Assembly (NCBI GenBank): GCA_012032855.1
Contig: JAAUQA010000083.1
Location: 1 to 9,787 of the forward strand
Length of the DNA: 9,787 nt
Direction: 5' to 3'
DNA from: Candidatus Competibacteraceae bacterium
GTDB taxonomy: Bacteria; Pseudomonadota; Gammaproteobacteria; Competibacterales; Competibacteraceae
The notes under the pieces are model-generated. The model did no database searches and had not been told where the DNA came from. It was given only the letters and a program-made list of their open reading frames with translations. The position numbers were made by a program, and so were the translations under genes. This document shows positions 1 to 7,063 of the stretch, one piece after another. Positions within the stretch are counted from its first letter, which is position 1. Every line of letters begins with the position of its first letter.

Positions 1-244
1 GACGAACTCGCCCGGCCAGTGGGCGCGGGTGGCATCATCCGACTTGAGCCCCAGAGCGATCGTGACCGAGCCATCGGCATTGCGGGTGGTGGCCGATCAC
101 CTCCCATTCGCGCAGGCGGGCGACGTAGCGGGCCATGGTGTCGATCTCGAGGTTGATCGCGGGCGCGGCAAACGAGGTTGATGCCGGTAGCAGCAAGGCG
201 GCTCCGAACAGGAGGGCAAGCCATCGGTGGCGGACATTGAGCAT
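1..244 (-). pseudogene. Small secreted protein, partial at the window edge and frameshifted
   Basis: The reading frame begins at ATG 244 with a clear Sec-type signal peptide: a basic start (MLNVRHRW), a hydrophobic core (LALLFGAALLLP) and a likely cleavage after STSFA. The mature part begins APAINLEIDTMARYVARLREW. Near position 93-97 the frame must shift by one base. After that the protein continues in another frame (ATTRNADGSVTIALGLKS...) and stays open to the window edge, whereas the original frame runs into a stop after HDRSGAQVG. The shift is best explained by one extra G, or by two missing bases. I do not recognise the family, so the function is unknown; the product would be periplasmic or exported. 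It lies 169 bases downstream of the SDR on the same strand, so co-transcription is possible, but a hairpin lies between them. Whether the frameshift is real or a sequence error cannot be told from here. Confidence 0.5.
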
Positions 245-317
245 GGCTGCATCCTGCCGTCGCCGTCCCGAAGAGGCGAGTGGGAAGTAGGGGCGAATCA
301 AACGGAGCCGCTCCGCC

Positions 318-348
318 GCGCTCCAGCAACTGGCGGCTACTGGAGCGC
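318..348. repeat. Perfect 9-bp hairpin between the SDR and the secreted-protein gene
   Basis: GCGCTCCAG at 318-326 and CTGGAGCGC at 340-348 form a perfect 9-base-pair inverted repeat around a 13-base loop. It lies in the 169-base gap between the SDR stop and the next start on the minus strand. It could act as a terminator or mRNA-processing stem, but no T run follows on either strand, so calling it an intrinsic terminator would be inference. Confidence 0.4.
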
Positions 349-413
349 CTCCGAGCGTCGCGTCGGCGTCGTGGAGTGCGTGTGCGGCGGCACCGTTCTC
401 CAAACGGCGGCTG

Positions 414-1207
414 TCATTGTCCGCCGCCGGATGGCAACGGCCAGTTGTAGGCGGCGCTGAACCCACCATCGACATAGAGGATTTGCCGGTCATCCAGGCG
501 GCAGCGTTCGAAGCGAGGAACAGCGCGGCACCGACCAGGTCCTCCGGTTGCCCAAGCCGGCGCAAGGGGGTGTTGGGGAGGACCCACTCCTGCATCGAGG
601 GCATTGACCAGAGTTTGCGCGACAGGTCGGTCACCACGAAACCGGGGGCGATCGCATTTACCCGGACACTGGAAGGACCCCACTCGGCGGCCAGCACGCG
701 CGTCATGTGACCCATCGCCGCCTTGCTCATGGCGTAGGGGCAACGTTGGTGAGCGGCTTGTCGTTGTTGAGCGACGAGATGTTGATCTGACTGCCGTGAC
801 CCGCCCGCACCTGATGCCGGCCCACCGCCTGTGCCAGCAACCACGCCCCCTTCACGTTGATGTCCATGACGAAGTCGTAGTCGTCCTCGCTGACTTCGAG
901 CGCAGGCTTGCGGCGGTTCACCCCGGCGACGTTGATTAACGTATCAATCCGCCCGAACTCCCGGTGCACCGAATCGACGAGGTTCGCAATGTCAGCCGGT
1001 TTCGCGACGTCGCACACCAGTTGCTTCACCGGGTGCCCGCCCGTCATGCCCCCGGCAGCGTCGGTCAGGCTGTTTGCGTCCCGGCTGGCGATGATCACGT
1101 GTGCTTCGCCGGCCACGAAACGCTGGCGATGGCGCGGCCATCCCGCGGCTGCCACCGGAAATGATCACTACCTGATTCTTCACGGAAAAAAGTTCCTGGG
1201 AGTTCAT
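414..1207 (-). pseudogene. SDR-family oxidoreductase, disrupted by four frameshifts
   Basis: Joining three minus-strand frames rebuilds one classical short-chain dehydrogenase/reductase of about 265 residues, the usual length for the family. It starts at ATG 1207 (MNSQELFSVKNQVVIISGGSRGM) and ends at TGA 414-416. Visible parts, in order, are the Rossmann glycine motif GGSRGMG, a VIIASRD strand suited to NADP(H) or NAD(H), the CDVAKPADI acidic region, the NVAGVN motif, NISS before the catalytic serine, the YAMSK catalytic Tyr-Lys pair, the VRVNAIAPG segment and a C-terminal ILYVDGGFSA. Such enzymes reduce or oxidise carbonyl/hydroxyl groups with a nicotinamide cofactor in the cytosol; the substrate cannot be told. 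Frame changes are needed near 1138, 1118-1120, 737-740 and 482-484, and each is repaired by adding one base to a short homopolymer run. All catalytic motifs survive, so sequence errors are more likely than true decay. No good Shine-Dalgarno site precedes 1207. Confidence 0.8.
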
Positions 1208-1460
1208 GCCGGGAATGCTGGAATGAAAGCAGCGTCTTTGCAATCGCTGTTGCCTCGTGTGCGGAATGAGTTGGCAACCCGGGTGAGTTCGTATCCGTTG
1301 CCCAATGAAACCGCGAATGGATCTGGCAGCACTTTCCCGGACCGCGAGACCTCTGGTCTCGTAGACAGCATCGGACAGCTCGCGGGTGATTCCTGTCCAA
1401 GACGGTGGCGTCGGGAAGGGGCGTATTGCCGCGCCCCCCGGGAGATGGAGCGGTCCGGCC
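1208..1460. other. Stretch without a recognisable gene between the SDR start and the dnaE breakpoint
   Basis: I see no coding region I can support here. Reading frames pass through on both strands, but their translations have no recognisable motifs. The stretch presumably holds the SDR upstream region; no clear promoter boxes stand out. It contains a 17-base palindrome at 1345-1361 and a second, looser inverted repeat (GGACAG 1373-1378, CTGTCC 1393-1398). Composition matches the GC-rich left part rather than dnaE, so the change of sequence origin seems to fall at its right end. Confidence 0.5.
1345..1361. promoter_or_regulatory. Interrupted palindrome, possible operator upstream of the SDR
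   Basis: CGAGACC at 1345-1351 and GGTCTCG at 1355-1361 are perfect 7-base arms around TCT. The site is about 138 bases upstream of the SDR start. Size and symmetry would suit binding by a dimeric regulator such as a TetR-family protein, but no regulator gene is in view, so this is a guess. A short hairpin or chance are the alternatives. Confidence 0.2.
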
Positions 1461-3464
1461 GGAGGGTTGGCGCGCAACGTGGGCAAACACGCTGGCGGGG
1501 TGGTGATCTCGCCGGCTGAAATCACCGACTTCTCCCCGCTGTACTGCGAACAAGGATCAACCACTGCGGTGACCCAATACGACAAGGACGATGTGGAGTT
1601 GGTGGGGTTGGTGAAGTTCGATTTTCTCGGCCTGCGCACCTTAACCATTATCGATTGGGCCGTGCAAACCATCGACCGGCAACGCGCCGCTCGTGGTGAA
1701 GCGCCGTTGGATATGCAGACCATTGCTCTGGACGATCCACTGTCCTTCGATTTGCTGAGAGCCTGCAAGACCACCGCTGTATTTCAGTTGGAATCGCGCG
1801 GCATGAAAGACCTGATTCGGCGCTTGCAGCCGGATTGTTTCGAAGATGTCGTAGCACTGATGGCGTTGTTCCGGCCCGGCCCCTTGCAATCGGGCATGGT
1901 GGACGATTTTATTGACCGCAAACACGGTCGCGCCAAGGTCGAATATCCGCATCCCGATCTTGCCCCCATCCTGAAACCGACCTATGGGGTGATTCTGTAT
2001 CAAGAACAAGTGATGCAAATCGCCCAGGTGCTGGCCAACTACACCCTGGGAGGGGCAGACTTGCTCAGGCGGGCGATGGGCAAAAAGAAACCCGAGGAAA
2101 TGGCCAAGCAACGGTCGATTTTTTCCCAAGGGGCCGAGGAACGCGGAGTCAAGGCAGAAACCGCAACCTACATCTTTGACTTGATGGAGAAATTTGCAGG
2201 TTACGGATTCAACCGGAGTCATTCAGCAGCCTACGCCCTGGTCGCTTATCAAACCGCTTGGCTGAAATCCCACTACCCGGCGGCGTTCATGGCTGCCGTG
2301 CTCTCGTCGGATATGGACAAAACCGACAAAGTGGTGGTGTTCATCGAAGAATGTCGCAAACTTGAGCTGACGGTCACGCCCCCGAACATTAATGTGTCGG
2401 ATTATCGCTTTACGGTGGATGAGCATGGGCAAATTGTGTATGGCCTGGGCGCGATCAAGGGCGTCGGCGAGAGCGCCATTGAAGGATTGCTGATGGAGCG
2501 GCAACAGCATGGGCTATTCAGCGATCTATTCGATTTATGTCGGCGGGCGGATGGACACAAAGTCAATCGGCGAGTAATGGAATCGTTGATCCGCGCCGGG
2601 GCATGTGACGAACTGGGCACCAATCGCGCCACACTGATGGCGCAACTACCCGAAGCATTGCGACTAGCCGAACAAAACACTCGGAATGACGCACTAGGGC
2701 AGGATGATTTGTTCGGTTTGCCGACCGATGCTGTAGCGCCTCCTTCAGGCGCTACAGCAGTTGACGTGCAACCAGCCTGGAACGATGAAGAACGCCTGCG
2801 GGGTGAGAAAGAAACCTTGGGTTTGTACCTCACCGGCCATCCCATCGAACGGTACGCCGCCGAATTACAGCATTTTGTGACCGGTAAGCTGATCGATGTG
2901 ACGGGCGAAGGCGATACGTCCAACGGAAGCGGTCGACGCTACGACAGAGGCTCGGCTCGCTCGGTGACTTTAGCCGGATTAGTAGTCGGCATCCGCACTC
3001 GCAACGCCCAGCGTGGCGGTCGCATGGCGTTCGTGACTCTGGATGATCGCAGCGCCCGGCTGGAAGTGCGAATTTTCTCCGAAACCTACGAGCAAAATCG
3101 ACACTTGCTGGATACCGATAAGATCCTGGTAGTAAAAGGCACGCTGGCCTGGGATGATTTTTCCGATAGCCAGCGGCTGAACGTGGATCGTTTGCTGGAT
3201 ATTGACACAGCGCGTAGCGAATATGCCAAGGGATTAGTGCTTAGTTTGGAGAGTGGCGATTTTAATAATGGCCTAGTGAAGGAATTATCCACGACGCTAG
3301 CACCATATCGCCAGGGCACCTGCCCCATCTGGGTAAATTATCGGCGACCGGAGATGCGGGCGGAGATCGCGTTTAGCGAAAATTGGCGGGTGAAACCGGT
3401 CGAAACCTTGTTGCAGAACCTGCGTGCAAAGCTCGGCGTGGACCGGGTGCGAGTGGTTTATTAA
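1386..3464 (+). CDS. dnaE: DNA polymerase III alpha subunit, C-terminal portion only (5' end missing)
   Basis: This is the C-terminal ~666 residues of the replicative polymerase subunit that extends DNA in the Pol III holoenzyme; E. coli DnaE has 1160. Similarity begins at GLARNVGKHAGGVV (from about 1461). The open frame reaches back to a GTG at 1386, but those first ~25 codons are unlike DnaE, so 1386 is unlikely to be a true start. Counting from it, the third catalytic aspartate (LVKFDFLGL) is near residue 79, a helix-hairpin-helix segment at about 352-369 (YGLGAIKGVGESAIEG), the sliding-clamp motif QDDLF at 439-443, and an OB fold at about 526-605. The PHP domain and the PDFD-type motif with the other two catalytic aspartates are missing, so this piece alone could not polymerise. 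A low-complexity stretch (residues ~508-525) enlarges the segment before the OB fold relative to E. coli. The gene ends 4 bases before the creC stop, tail to tail. Confidence 0.93.
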   Translation: MIPVQDGGVGKGRIAAPPGRWSGPAGGLARNVGKHAGGVVISPAEITDFSPLYCEQGSTTAVTQYDKDDVELVGLVKFDFLGLRTLTIIDWAVQTIDRQRAARGEAPLDMQTIALDDPLSFDLLRACKTTAVFQLESRGMKDLIRRLQPDCFEDVVALMALFRPGPLQSGMVDDFIDRKHGRAKVEYPHPDLAPILKPTYGVILYQEQVMQIAQVLANYTLGGADLLRRAMGKKKPEEMAKQRSIFSQGAEERGVKAETATYIFDLMEKFAGYGFNRSHSAAYALVAYQTAWLKSHYPAAFMAAVLSSDMDKTDKVVVFIEECRKLELTVTPPNINVSDYRFTVDEHGQIVYGLGAIKGVGESAIEGLLMERQQHGLFSDLFDLCRRADGHKVNRRVMESLIRAGACDELGTNRATLMAQLPEALRLAEQNTRNDALGQDDLFGLPTDAVAPPSGATAVDVQPAWNDEERLRGEKETLGLYLTGHPIERYAAELQHFVTGKLIDVTGEGDTSNGSGRRYDRGSARSVTLAGLVVGIRTRNAQRGGRMAFVTLDDRSARLEVRIFSETYEQNRHLLDTDKILVVKGTLAWDDFSDSQRLNVDRLLDIDTARSEYAKGLVLSLESGDFNNGLVKELSTTLAPYRQGTCPIWVNYRRPEMRAEIAFSENWRVKPVETLLQNLRAKLGVDRVRVVY
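2731..2757. repeat. REP-like perfect palindrome inside dnaE
   Basis: CTGTAGCGCC (2731-2740) and GGCGCTACAG (2748-2757) are perfect 10-base arms around TCCTTCA. The unit lies wholly in frame within dnaE and encodes roughly AVAPPSGATA, directly after the clamp-binding motif and before the conserved ETLGLYLTGHP segment. Size and form resemble bacterial REP-type intergenic palindromes, which rarely sit in essential genes. I found no second copy in this window, so its repeat status is inferred. Confidence 0.6.
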
Positions 3465-3468
3465 ACGC

Positions 3469-4923
3469 CTATGCGCTTATGCGGTGACCGGGCGAAAGCG
3501 GCAACCGCAACACAGCCACAGCGCCGCCTTGCTCACGATTGGTCAGGGTAATTGTACCACCGTGGAGTTCCGCCACCTCTTTAGCGAAGCTCAAACCCAG
3601 ACCAGTACCCTTGCTACTGCCATGTGGGCTTTTAAGCGAATAAAAACGCTCGAACACTCGACTTAGGGCATACTCAGGAATACCCGGTCCTTGATCAAGG
3701 AACATCGTCACCAACTCGGCCTCGCGCACCTTTGAAACGATGATCACTTGACCGCCATCCGGCGAAAATTCCAGGGCATTGCGCAGTAAATTGGTCAGCG
3801 CCTGGCGCAACAGAAAGCGTTCCCCGGTCAGCCCGGACGGCGAGACAGTTCGGCTCACCTGAATTGCTACGTTTTTCAAGGTCGCCAACGGAGCGAGGCT
3901 GTTGATCACATCGTTTAATAAGGCTCGCCATTCTATCGCCGTCACGTTTTCCAAACCTTGTCGCTTCTCCAATGCCGCCAATTCCAGCAAGCGATCCACT
4001 AGGTTTTGCAACCGCTGCGTTTCGGTGCGGATGTTGGAAAGAAACCGTTGCCGCTGATCGACTTCCATGTCCTCTTGCAATAGTTCAGCAGCGCCGCGAA
4101 TCGCCGCCAGCGGGCTTTTCAGCTCATGGGTCAAAGTTTGCACATAACGTTCGACGTAATCCTTGCCGTCCAAGGCTTCCCGCATCTCCTCTATGGCATC
4201 ACCCATCATGCCGATCTCATTGCGTCCGAAACGCGGCAAAGCGACCCGTTCCCCAGCCTTGACCGCTTGTGCATAGCGGGTCAGTCTCTCCAGTGGCAGA
4301 CTGACCCAAGCGTACAACACTAAGCCCAGACCGAGTACGGAGGCGGCAGCCACCAGACCGCCCACCGCCAGCTTTTGCTTGGCGAGGGCAATGAACTGAT
4401 CGGCATTGCGGGCCGGTTTGCCGACGCTCACTACTCCCACGATTTCACCATCACGATAAATAGGTGCGGCGATGTATAACACCGAGCTTTCCGGGTTCAA
4501 CGGATCTTCTTGAGAGGAACGGGCACCGTACCGGCCTTGCAAACTCAGATACACGTCATTCCAGTTGGAATAGTCTTTACCCTCATCGCCGCGCTCGTCG
4601 GAGTCGAACAACACGATGCCCTGTTGATCGGTGACGTAGACGCGCATATCGACATGGCTTTTTTCCAAGCCGTAGATTTGCGCGCTGAAACGCCGCTCGT
4701 AAATGCGCTGAAACGCCTGCCGCAGCGACTCCAAATCAGGTTTTTGCGTGGTGAATGGGTCAGCCAGCAACTCGGCCAGCACATAGGCGGTATCGACCAG
4801 CGGTTCTTCCAGTGACTCCAGATAACGGGGGCGCAGATCGCCGCCGATCCAGCGCACCAGGAAATAAAACCCACCCACGACAACCAGCACGAATACCAGA
4901 AAAATACGGGTACGGATTTTCAT
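3469..4923 (-). CDS. creC: CreC-type sensor histidine kinase
   Basis: This 484-residue membrane kinase would sense a signal through its periplasmic domain, autophosphorylate and pass phosphate to CreB. It resembles E. coli CreC (474 residues) along its whole length, including the sensor segments YGARSS and PESSVLYIAAPI. A membrane segment lies at about 7-24, the extracytoplasmic sensor at 25-180, and a second membrane segment at about 187-208. A HAMP-like linker follows, then the H box THELKSPLAAIRGAAE with phosphoacceptor His266. The ATPase domain shows the N box around Asn382, DQGPGIP (410-416), FERFY (424-428) and GTGLGL (439-444), so all catalytic boxes are intact. The ATG at 4923 overlaps the creB stop by one base (TGATG), implying translational coupling; a TTG at 4926 is an alternative. 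In E. coli CreBC responds to fermentation products and growth state; the signal here is not known. Confidence 0.93.
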   Translation of the reverse strand: MKIRTRIFLVFVLVVVGGFYFLVRWIGGDLRPRYLESLEEPLVDTAYVLAELLADPFTTQKPDLESLRQAFQRIYERRFSAQIYGLEKSHVDMRVYVTDQQGIVLFDSDERGDEGKDYSNWNDVYLSLQGRYGARSSQEDPLNPESSVLYIAAPIYRDGEIVGVVSVGKPARNADQFIALAKQKLAVGGLVAAASVLGLGLVLYAWVSLPLERLTRYAQAVKAGERVALPRFGRNEIGMMGDAIEEMREALDGKDYVERYVQTLTHELKSPLAAIRGAAELLQEDMEVDQRQRFLSNIRTETQRLQNLVDRLLELAALEKRQGLENVTAIEWRALLNDVINSLAPLATLKNVAIQVSRTVSPSGLTGERFLLRQALTNLLRNALEFSPDGGQVIIVSKVREAELVTMFLDQGPGIPEYALSRVFERFYSLKSPHGSSKGTGLGLSFAKEVAELHGGTITLTNREQGGAVAVLRLPLSPGHRISA

Positions 4924-5627
4924 CAATCCAGACTCAGGGAATAGCCGAAACCACGGTGAGTTTTGATGGGGTTGGCATCCAGACGGATCGCCCGCAGCTT
5001 GGCACGAATCGTTTTGATGTGGGTATCCACGGTGCGATCAAAGCTGCTGTCCGGATCGTCCCAAACTAGGCTTAACAGCATCTCGCGGGAATAGACCCTG
5101 CCGGGGCGTTTCAACAACACCTGTAACAACCGAAACTCATAACGGGATAAGGCTAATGGCTGACCCCAATAGCTGATACGGTACTGTGCTTCGTCGATGC
5201 TGAACGGTGCTGACTGCTCGGTGGATTCTTCACTGCTTTCCGCTTCAGTGGTCGCTGTGCGGCGCAACACCGCTTTGACTCGGGCAGTGAGTTCACGCGG
5301 GCTGAACGGCTTAACCACATAATCATCGGCGCCGATTTCTAACCCGACGATACGATCCACTTCGTCGGCCCGAGCGGTTAGAAAAATCACCGGTACCGGG
5401 GTCTGCTTGCGCAGCTGCCTGCACAGATCGAAGCCGTTGGCATCCGGCAGACCGATATCGAGAATGACCAATGCCGGTTGATGTTCCTGAAACGCCGTCA
5501 AGCCTTCCTGCCCGGTCATGCGCCAGAGTGGTGCAAAACCTTCGGTTTGCAACGCGTACACCACCGTATCGGCGATGGCGGGCTCGTCTTCGATCAATAG
5601 AATACTGGGGCGTTGAGGAGGGGTCAT
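4923..5627 (-). CDS. creB: CreB-type response regulator, OmpR/PhoB class
   Basis: This 234-residue transcription factor is the partner of the kinase encoded immediately after it. The receiver domain (about 8-122) has the acidic pair Glu13/Asp14, phosphoacceptor Asp57 in VILDIGLPD, Thr84 in FLTARAD and Lys106 in VVKPFSPRE. An acidic linker (about 127-140, rich in E, S and T) leads to the winged-helix DNA-binding domain (about 141-232), with SRYEFRLLQVLLKRPGRV and DRTVDTHIKTIRAKLRAI. The segment EVDRIVGLEIGADDYV and the C-terminal THRGFGYSL closely follow E. coli CreB. E. coli CreB acts at paired TTCAC repeats (the cre tag, TTCAC-N6-TTCAC); I found no such spaced pair by eye in this window, so no target is evident here. 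The E. coli neighbours creA and creD are absent. Start ATG 5627 follows the membrane-protein stop by 39 bases, with no strong ribosome-binding site. Confidence 0.93.
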   Translation of the reverse strand: MTPPQRPSILLIEDEPAIADTVVYALQTEGFAPLWRMTGQEGLTAFQEHQPALVILDIGLPDANGFDLCRQLRKQTPVPVIFLTARADEVDRIVGLEIGADDYVVKPFSPRELTARVKAVLRRTATTEAESSEESTEQSAPFSIDEAQYRISYWGQPLALSRYEFRLLQVLLKRPGRVYSREMLLSLVWDDPDSSFDRTVDTHIKTIRAKLRAIRLDANPIKTHRGFGYSLSLD

Positions 5628-5666
5628 GAATCAACCGAATATCGCCGGAACTCGTCGCGACGGTGC

Positions 5667-6491
5667 TTAAACGAGCACTTCTTTGGAAAACGAAGCCTTC
5701 TCTTCGTTGCCGCCCTGGAATAGGTCCAGCCAAGCAATATACAGCAAAGCACCTAGATAAACCGGCAGGGGCAATGCCAAAACTTGCGCTATTACCGACA
5801 GCGTCTGTACGAAACAGAGCAGAATCAGCCCCACGCCAAACAGGCCGAGTACCGGCAACAACCAGGGATTCAATTGCATGGCTAGAAAACTGCGTCGCCA
5901 ACTTTCATAAAGCGGCATTTCTCGAAACAAGTGCAAGGGCAGTACAAAGCAGACGCCCAGAAATTGGAAAACCAATAATAACCCGCCGAGCATCATGAGT
6001 TGCGTACCCAGAATACTGTCGGTTATACCAAACGTAGGATCGGGCTGGAAAACGGTTTCCGAAACCGCCAGCAACGCGTTGGGTGTGAGTAAGGTTCTTA
6101 CCCAATAAGCGACTAGGTAGCCCTGTAACAGCAGCGCGAACAGAAATAAGGAGGCTTTTGCCAGGACCCGCAACACCGTCGCATTCAACAGCTGCGTCCA
6201 GCGCGGCGTGCGCTCTTGGTTGACGGCTCGGGCGAACCCGCAAGCCAGGCTGAGTGTGCACACCACGGGCAAGCCGTAGCAAATGACATTGGCCAACAAG
6301 GGCAACCAACCGTTAGGTTCGGTGAACAGCCGATTCCACACCGGCAGATACAGCAATAAAAGACTGCCGCCTGGGGCCAGCAGCGCGGTGATAATGAATA
6401 CCGTGGGGCGCTGCATCAGTAATAAAAACGCCTGACTCAGCCAATCCAATCCGGTCCGGGGAGGGACGGCTTTGGGACCAAGGTATTTCAT
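5667..6491 (-). CDS. Polytopic inner-membrane protein of unknown function
   Basis: The protein has 274 residues and about six hydrophobic segments, near 28-51, 62-88, 106-131, 160-188, 207-228 and 230-257. A short amphipathic start (PPRTGLDWLSQAFLLLMQRP) resembles the opening of the BPSS1780-type membrane proteins, which begin with a similar tryptophan-containing segment and have comparable topology; this assignment is tentative. The C-terminus is charged (GGNEEKASFSKEVLV) and probably cytoplasmic. No transport or enzyme motif is visible. It sits 39 bases ahead of creB on the same strand and may be co-transcribed with it. It is clearly not CreD, which is longer (about 450 residues) and has a large periplasmic part. 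I prefer the ATG at 6491; a GTG at 6506 would add five residues, and neither has a clear ribosome-binding site. Confidence 0.75.
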   Translation of the reverse strand: MKYLGPKAVPPRTGLDWLSQAFLLLMQRPTVFIITALLAPGGSLLLLYLPVWNRLFTEPNGWLPLLANVICYGLPVVCTLSLACGFARAVNQERTPRWTQLLNATVLRVLAKASLFLFALLLQGYLVAYWVRTLLTPNALLAVSETVFQPDPTFGITDSILGTQLMMLGGLLLVFQFLGVCFVLPLHLFREMPLYESWRRSFLAMQLNPWLLPVLGLFGVGLILLCFVQTLSVIAQVLALPLPVYLGALLYIAWLDLFQGGNEEKASFSKEVLV

Positions 6492-6519
6492 GATGAGCTT
6501 GTGCACGTTGCCCGGATGC

Positions 6520-6535
6520 CGGCAGAATACTGCCG
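6520..6535. repeat. Short hairpin between the cNMP-fold gene and the membrane-protein gene
   Basis: CGGCAG (6520-6525) and CTGCCG (6530-6535) pair perfectly around a 4-base loop. On the minus strand it follows the cNMP-fold gene and precedes the membrane-protein start by about 30 bases. It could attenuate or terminate transcription, but no T run follows on either strand, so function is open. Confidence 0.3.
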
Positions 6536-6546
6536 TTAGTGCCCAC

Positions 6547-6574
6547 TGTATAGGATTTCCTCAGTTATGACAGG
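6547..6574 (-). promoter_or_regulatory. Weak candidate promoter for the membrane protein-creB-creC group
   Basis: On the minus strand a TATACA hexamer (6552-6547) could serve as a -10 box. CTGTCA lies upstream at a 15-base spacing, short for sigma-70, so the -35 match is poor. It is placed suitably, about 55 bases before the membrane-protein ATG. Treat as a suggestion only. Confidence 0.25.
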
Positions 6575-6583
6575 GCGGGGCTG

Positions 6584-7057
6584 CTAAGCAAAGCCGGCTG
6601 GGTTCCACTGACTCATCATTTTTTTCCGGGCGACTTCCAGACGTTCCGACATGAGCGAAGCAAACCGCTTTAGCAATTCGTAGCCGAACTTCGGTTCCTT
6701 TTCGCAACGGGCCAAGATAGCGTCGCCATCGAACACCAGCAGCGTCGAGGGTTGCTCCGCTCGGGCTTGAAAACTCCATTTATACGGCGGGATAAGCCAT
6801 GACCAGCCCAAAATTCGGTCGGGGCCGAGACTCTGTACTTCCAAGGTGGGTCCGGTGAGGGCGGGAATCTCCATGATGATGCTGCCGCTCTGAATAAGAT
6901 AGAAATGGTGGGCTCGTTCACCCGGACGAAATAGAACCCAGCCCGGTTCGACCTGCTGCTCGCTGGCCGAGCGGGCCAAAAACCCGATGTACTGCGGATT
7001 TAAACCGGAAAAGAATTCCTGTGTGGAGAGGTACTCTTTAATCGGCGAAGTGGCCAT
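6584..7057 (-). CDS. Cyclic-nucleotide-binding-fold protein without a DNA-binding domain
   Basis: The 157-residue protein is essentially one Crp-type beta-barrel effector domain. Residues ~15-60 (FFSGLNPQYIGFLARSASEQQVEPGWVLFRPGE) and HHFYLIQSGSIIME match the start of the fold, and a C-terminal helix rich in charged residues (FGYELLKRFASLMSERLEVARKKM) closes it. No helix-turn-helix follows, so it is not a transcription factor of the Crp/Fnr kind. Where Crp has its phosphate-binding cassette (Gly-Glu ... Arg-Ser), this protein reads GPDRILGWSWLIPPYKWSFQARA, lacking the usual glutamate and arginine. Canonical cAMP binding is therefore doubtful; it may bind another ligand or a partner protein. 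The start at ATG 7057 is supported by a strong Shine-Dalgarno site (AGAGGAAA). It lies 123 bases downstream of the GNAT gene and 92 bases upstream of the membrane protein, all on one strand. Confidence 0.85.
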   Translation of the reverse strand: MATSPIKEYLSTQEFFSGLNPQYIGFLARSASEQQVEPGWVLFRPGERAHHFYLIQSGSIIMEIPALTGPTLEVQSLGPDRILGWSWLIPPYKWSFQARAEQPSTLLVFDGDAILARCEKEPKFGYELLKRFASLMSERLEVARKKMMSQWNPAGFA

Positions 7058-7063
7058 TGCTGA

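Noticed and set aside
1346..1360. Two inverted GGTCTC sites suggesting cloning-vector sequence
   Set aside because: The surrounding bases show no vector or linker features. A six-base site in a palindrome is expected by chance often enough.
1386..1460. The GTG at 1386 as the natural start of a short dnaE-like gene
   Set aside because: The first ~25 codons do not resemble DnaE, and a polymerase lacking two catalytic aspartates and the PHP domain would not function. The open frame upstream of the junction looks accidental.
908..1519. A plus-strand open frame of about 200 codons opposite the SDR
   Set aside because: Its translation has no recognisable motif and most of it lies antisense to a gene with clear SDR motifs.
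4510..5069. Plus-strand open frames opposite creC and creB
   Set aside because: They are antisense shadows of well-conserved kinase and regulator genes and show no family motifs.
5323..5901. A 192-codon minus-strand frame spanning the membrane-protein end and creB
   Set aside because: It lies in a different frame across two genes with clear homology or topology, and its translation is arginine/serine-rich shadow sequence.
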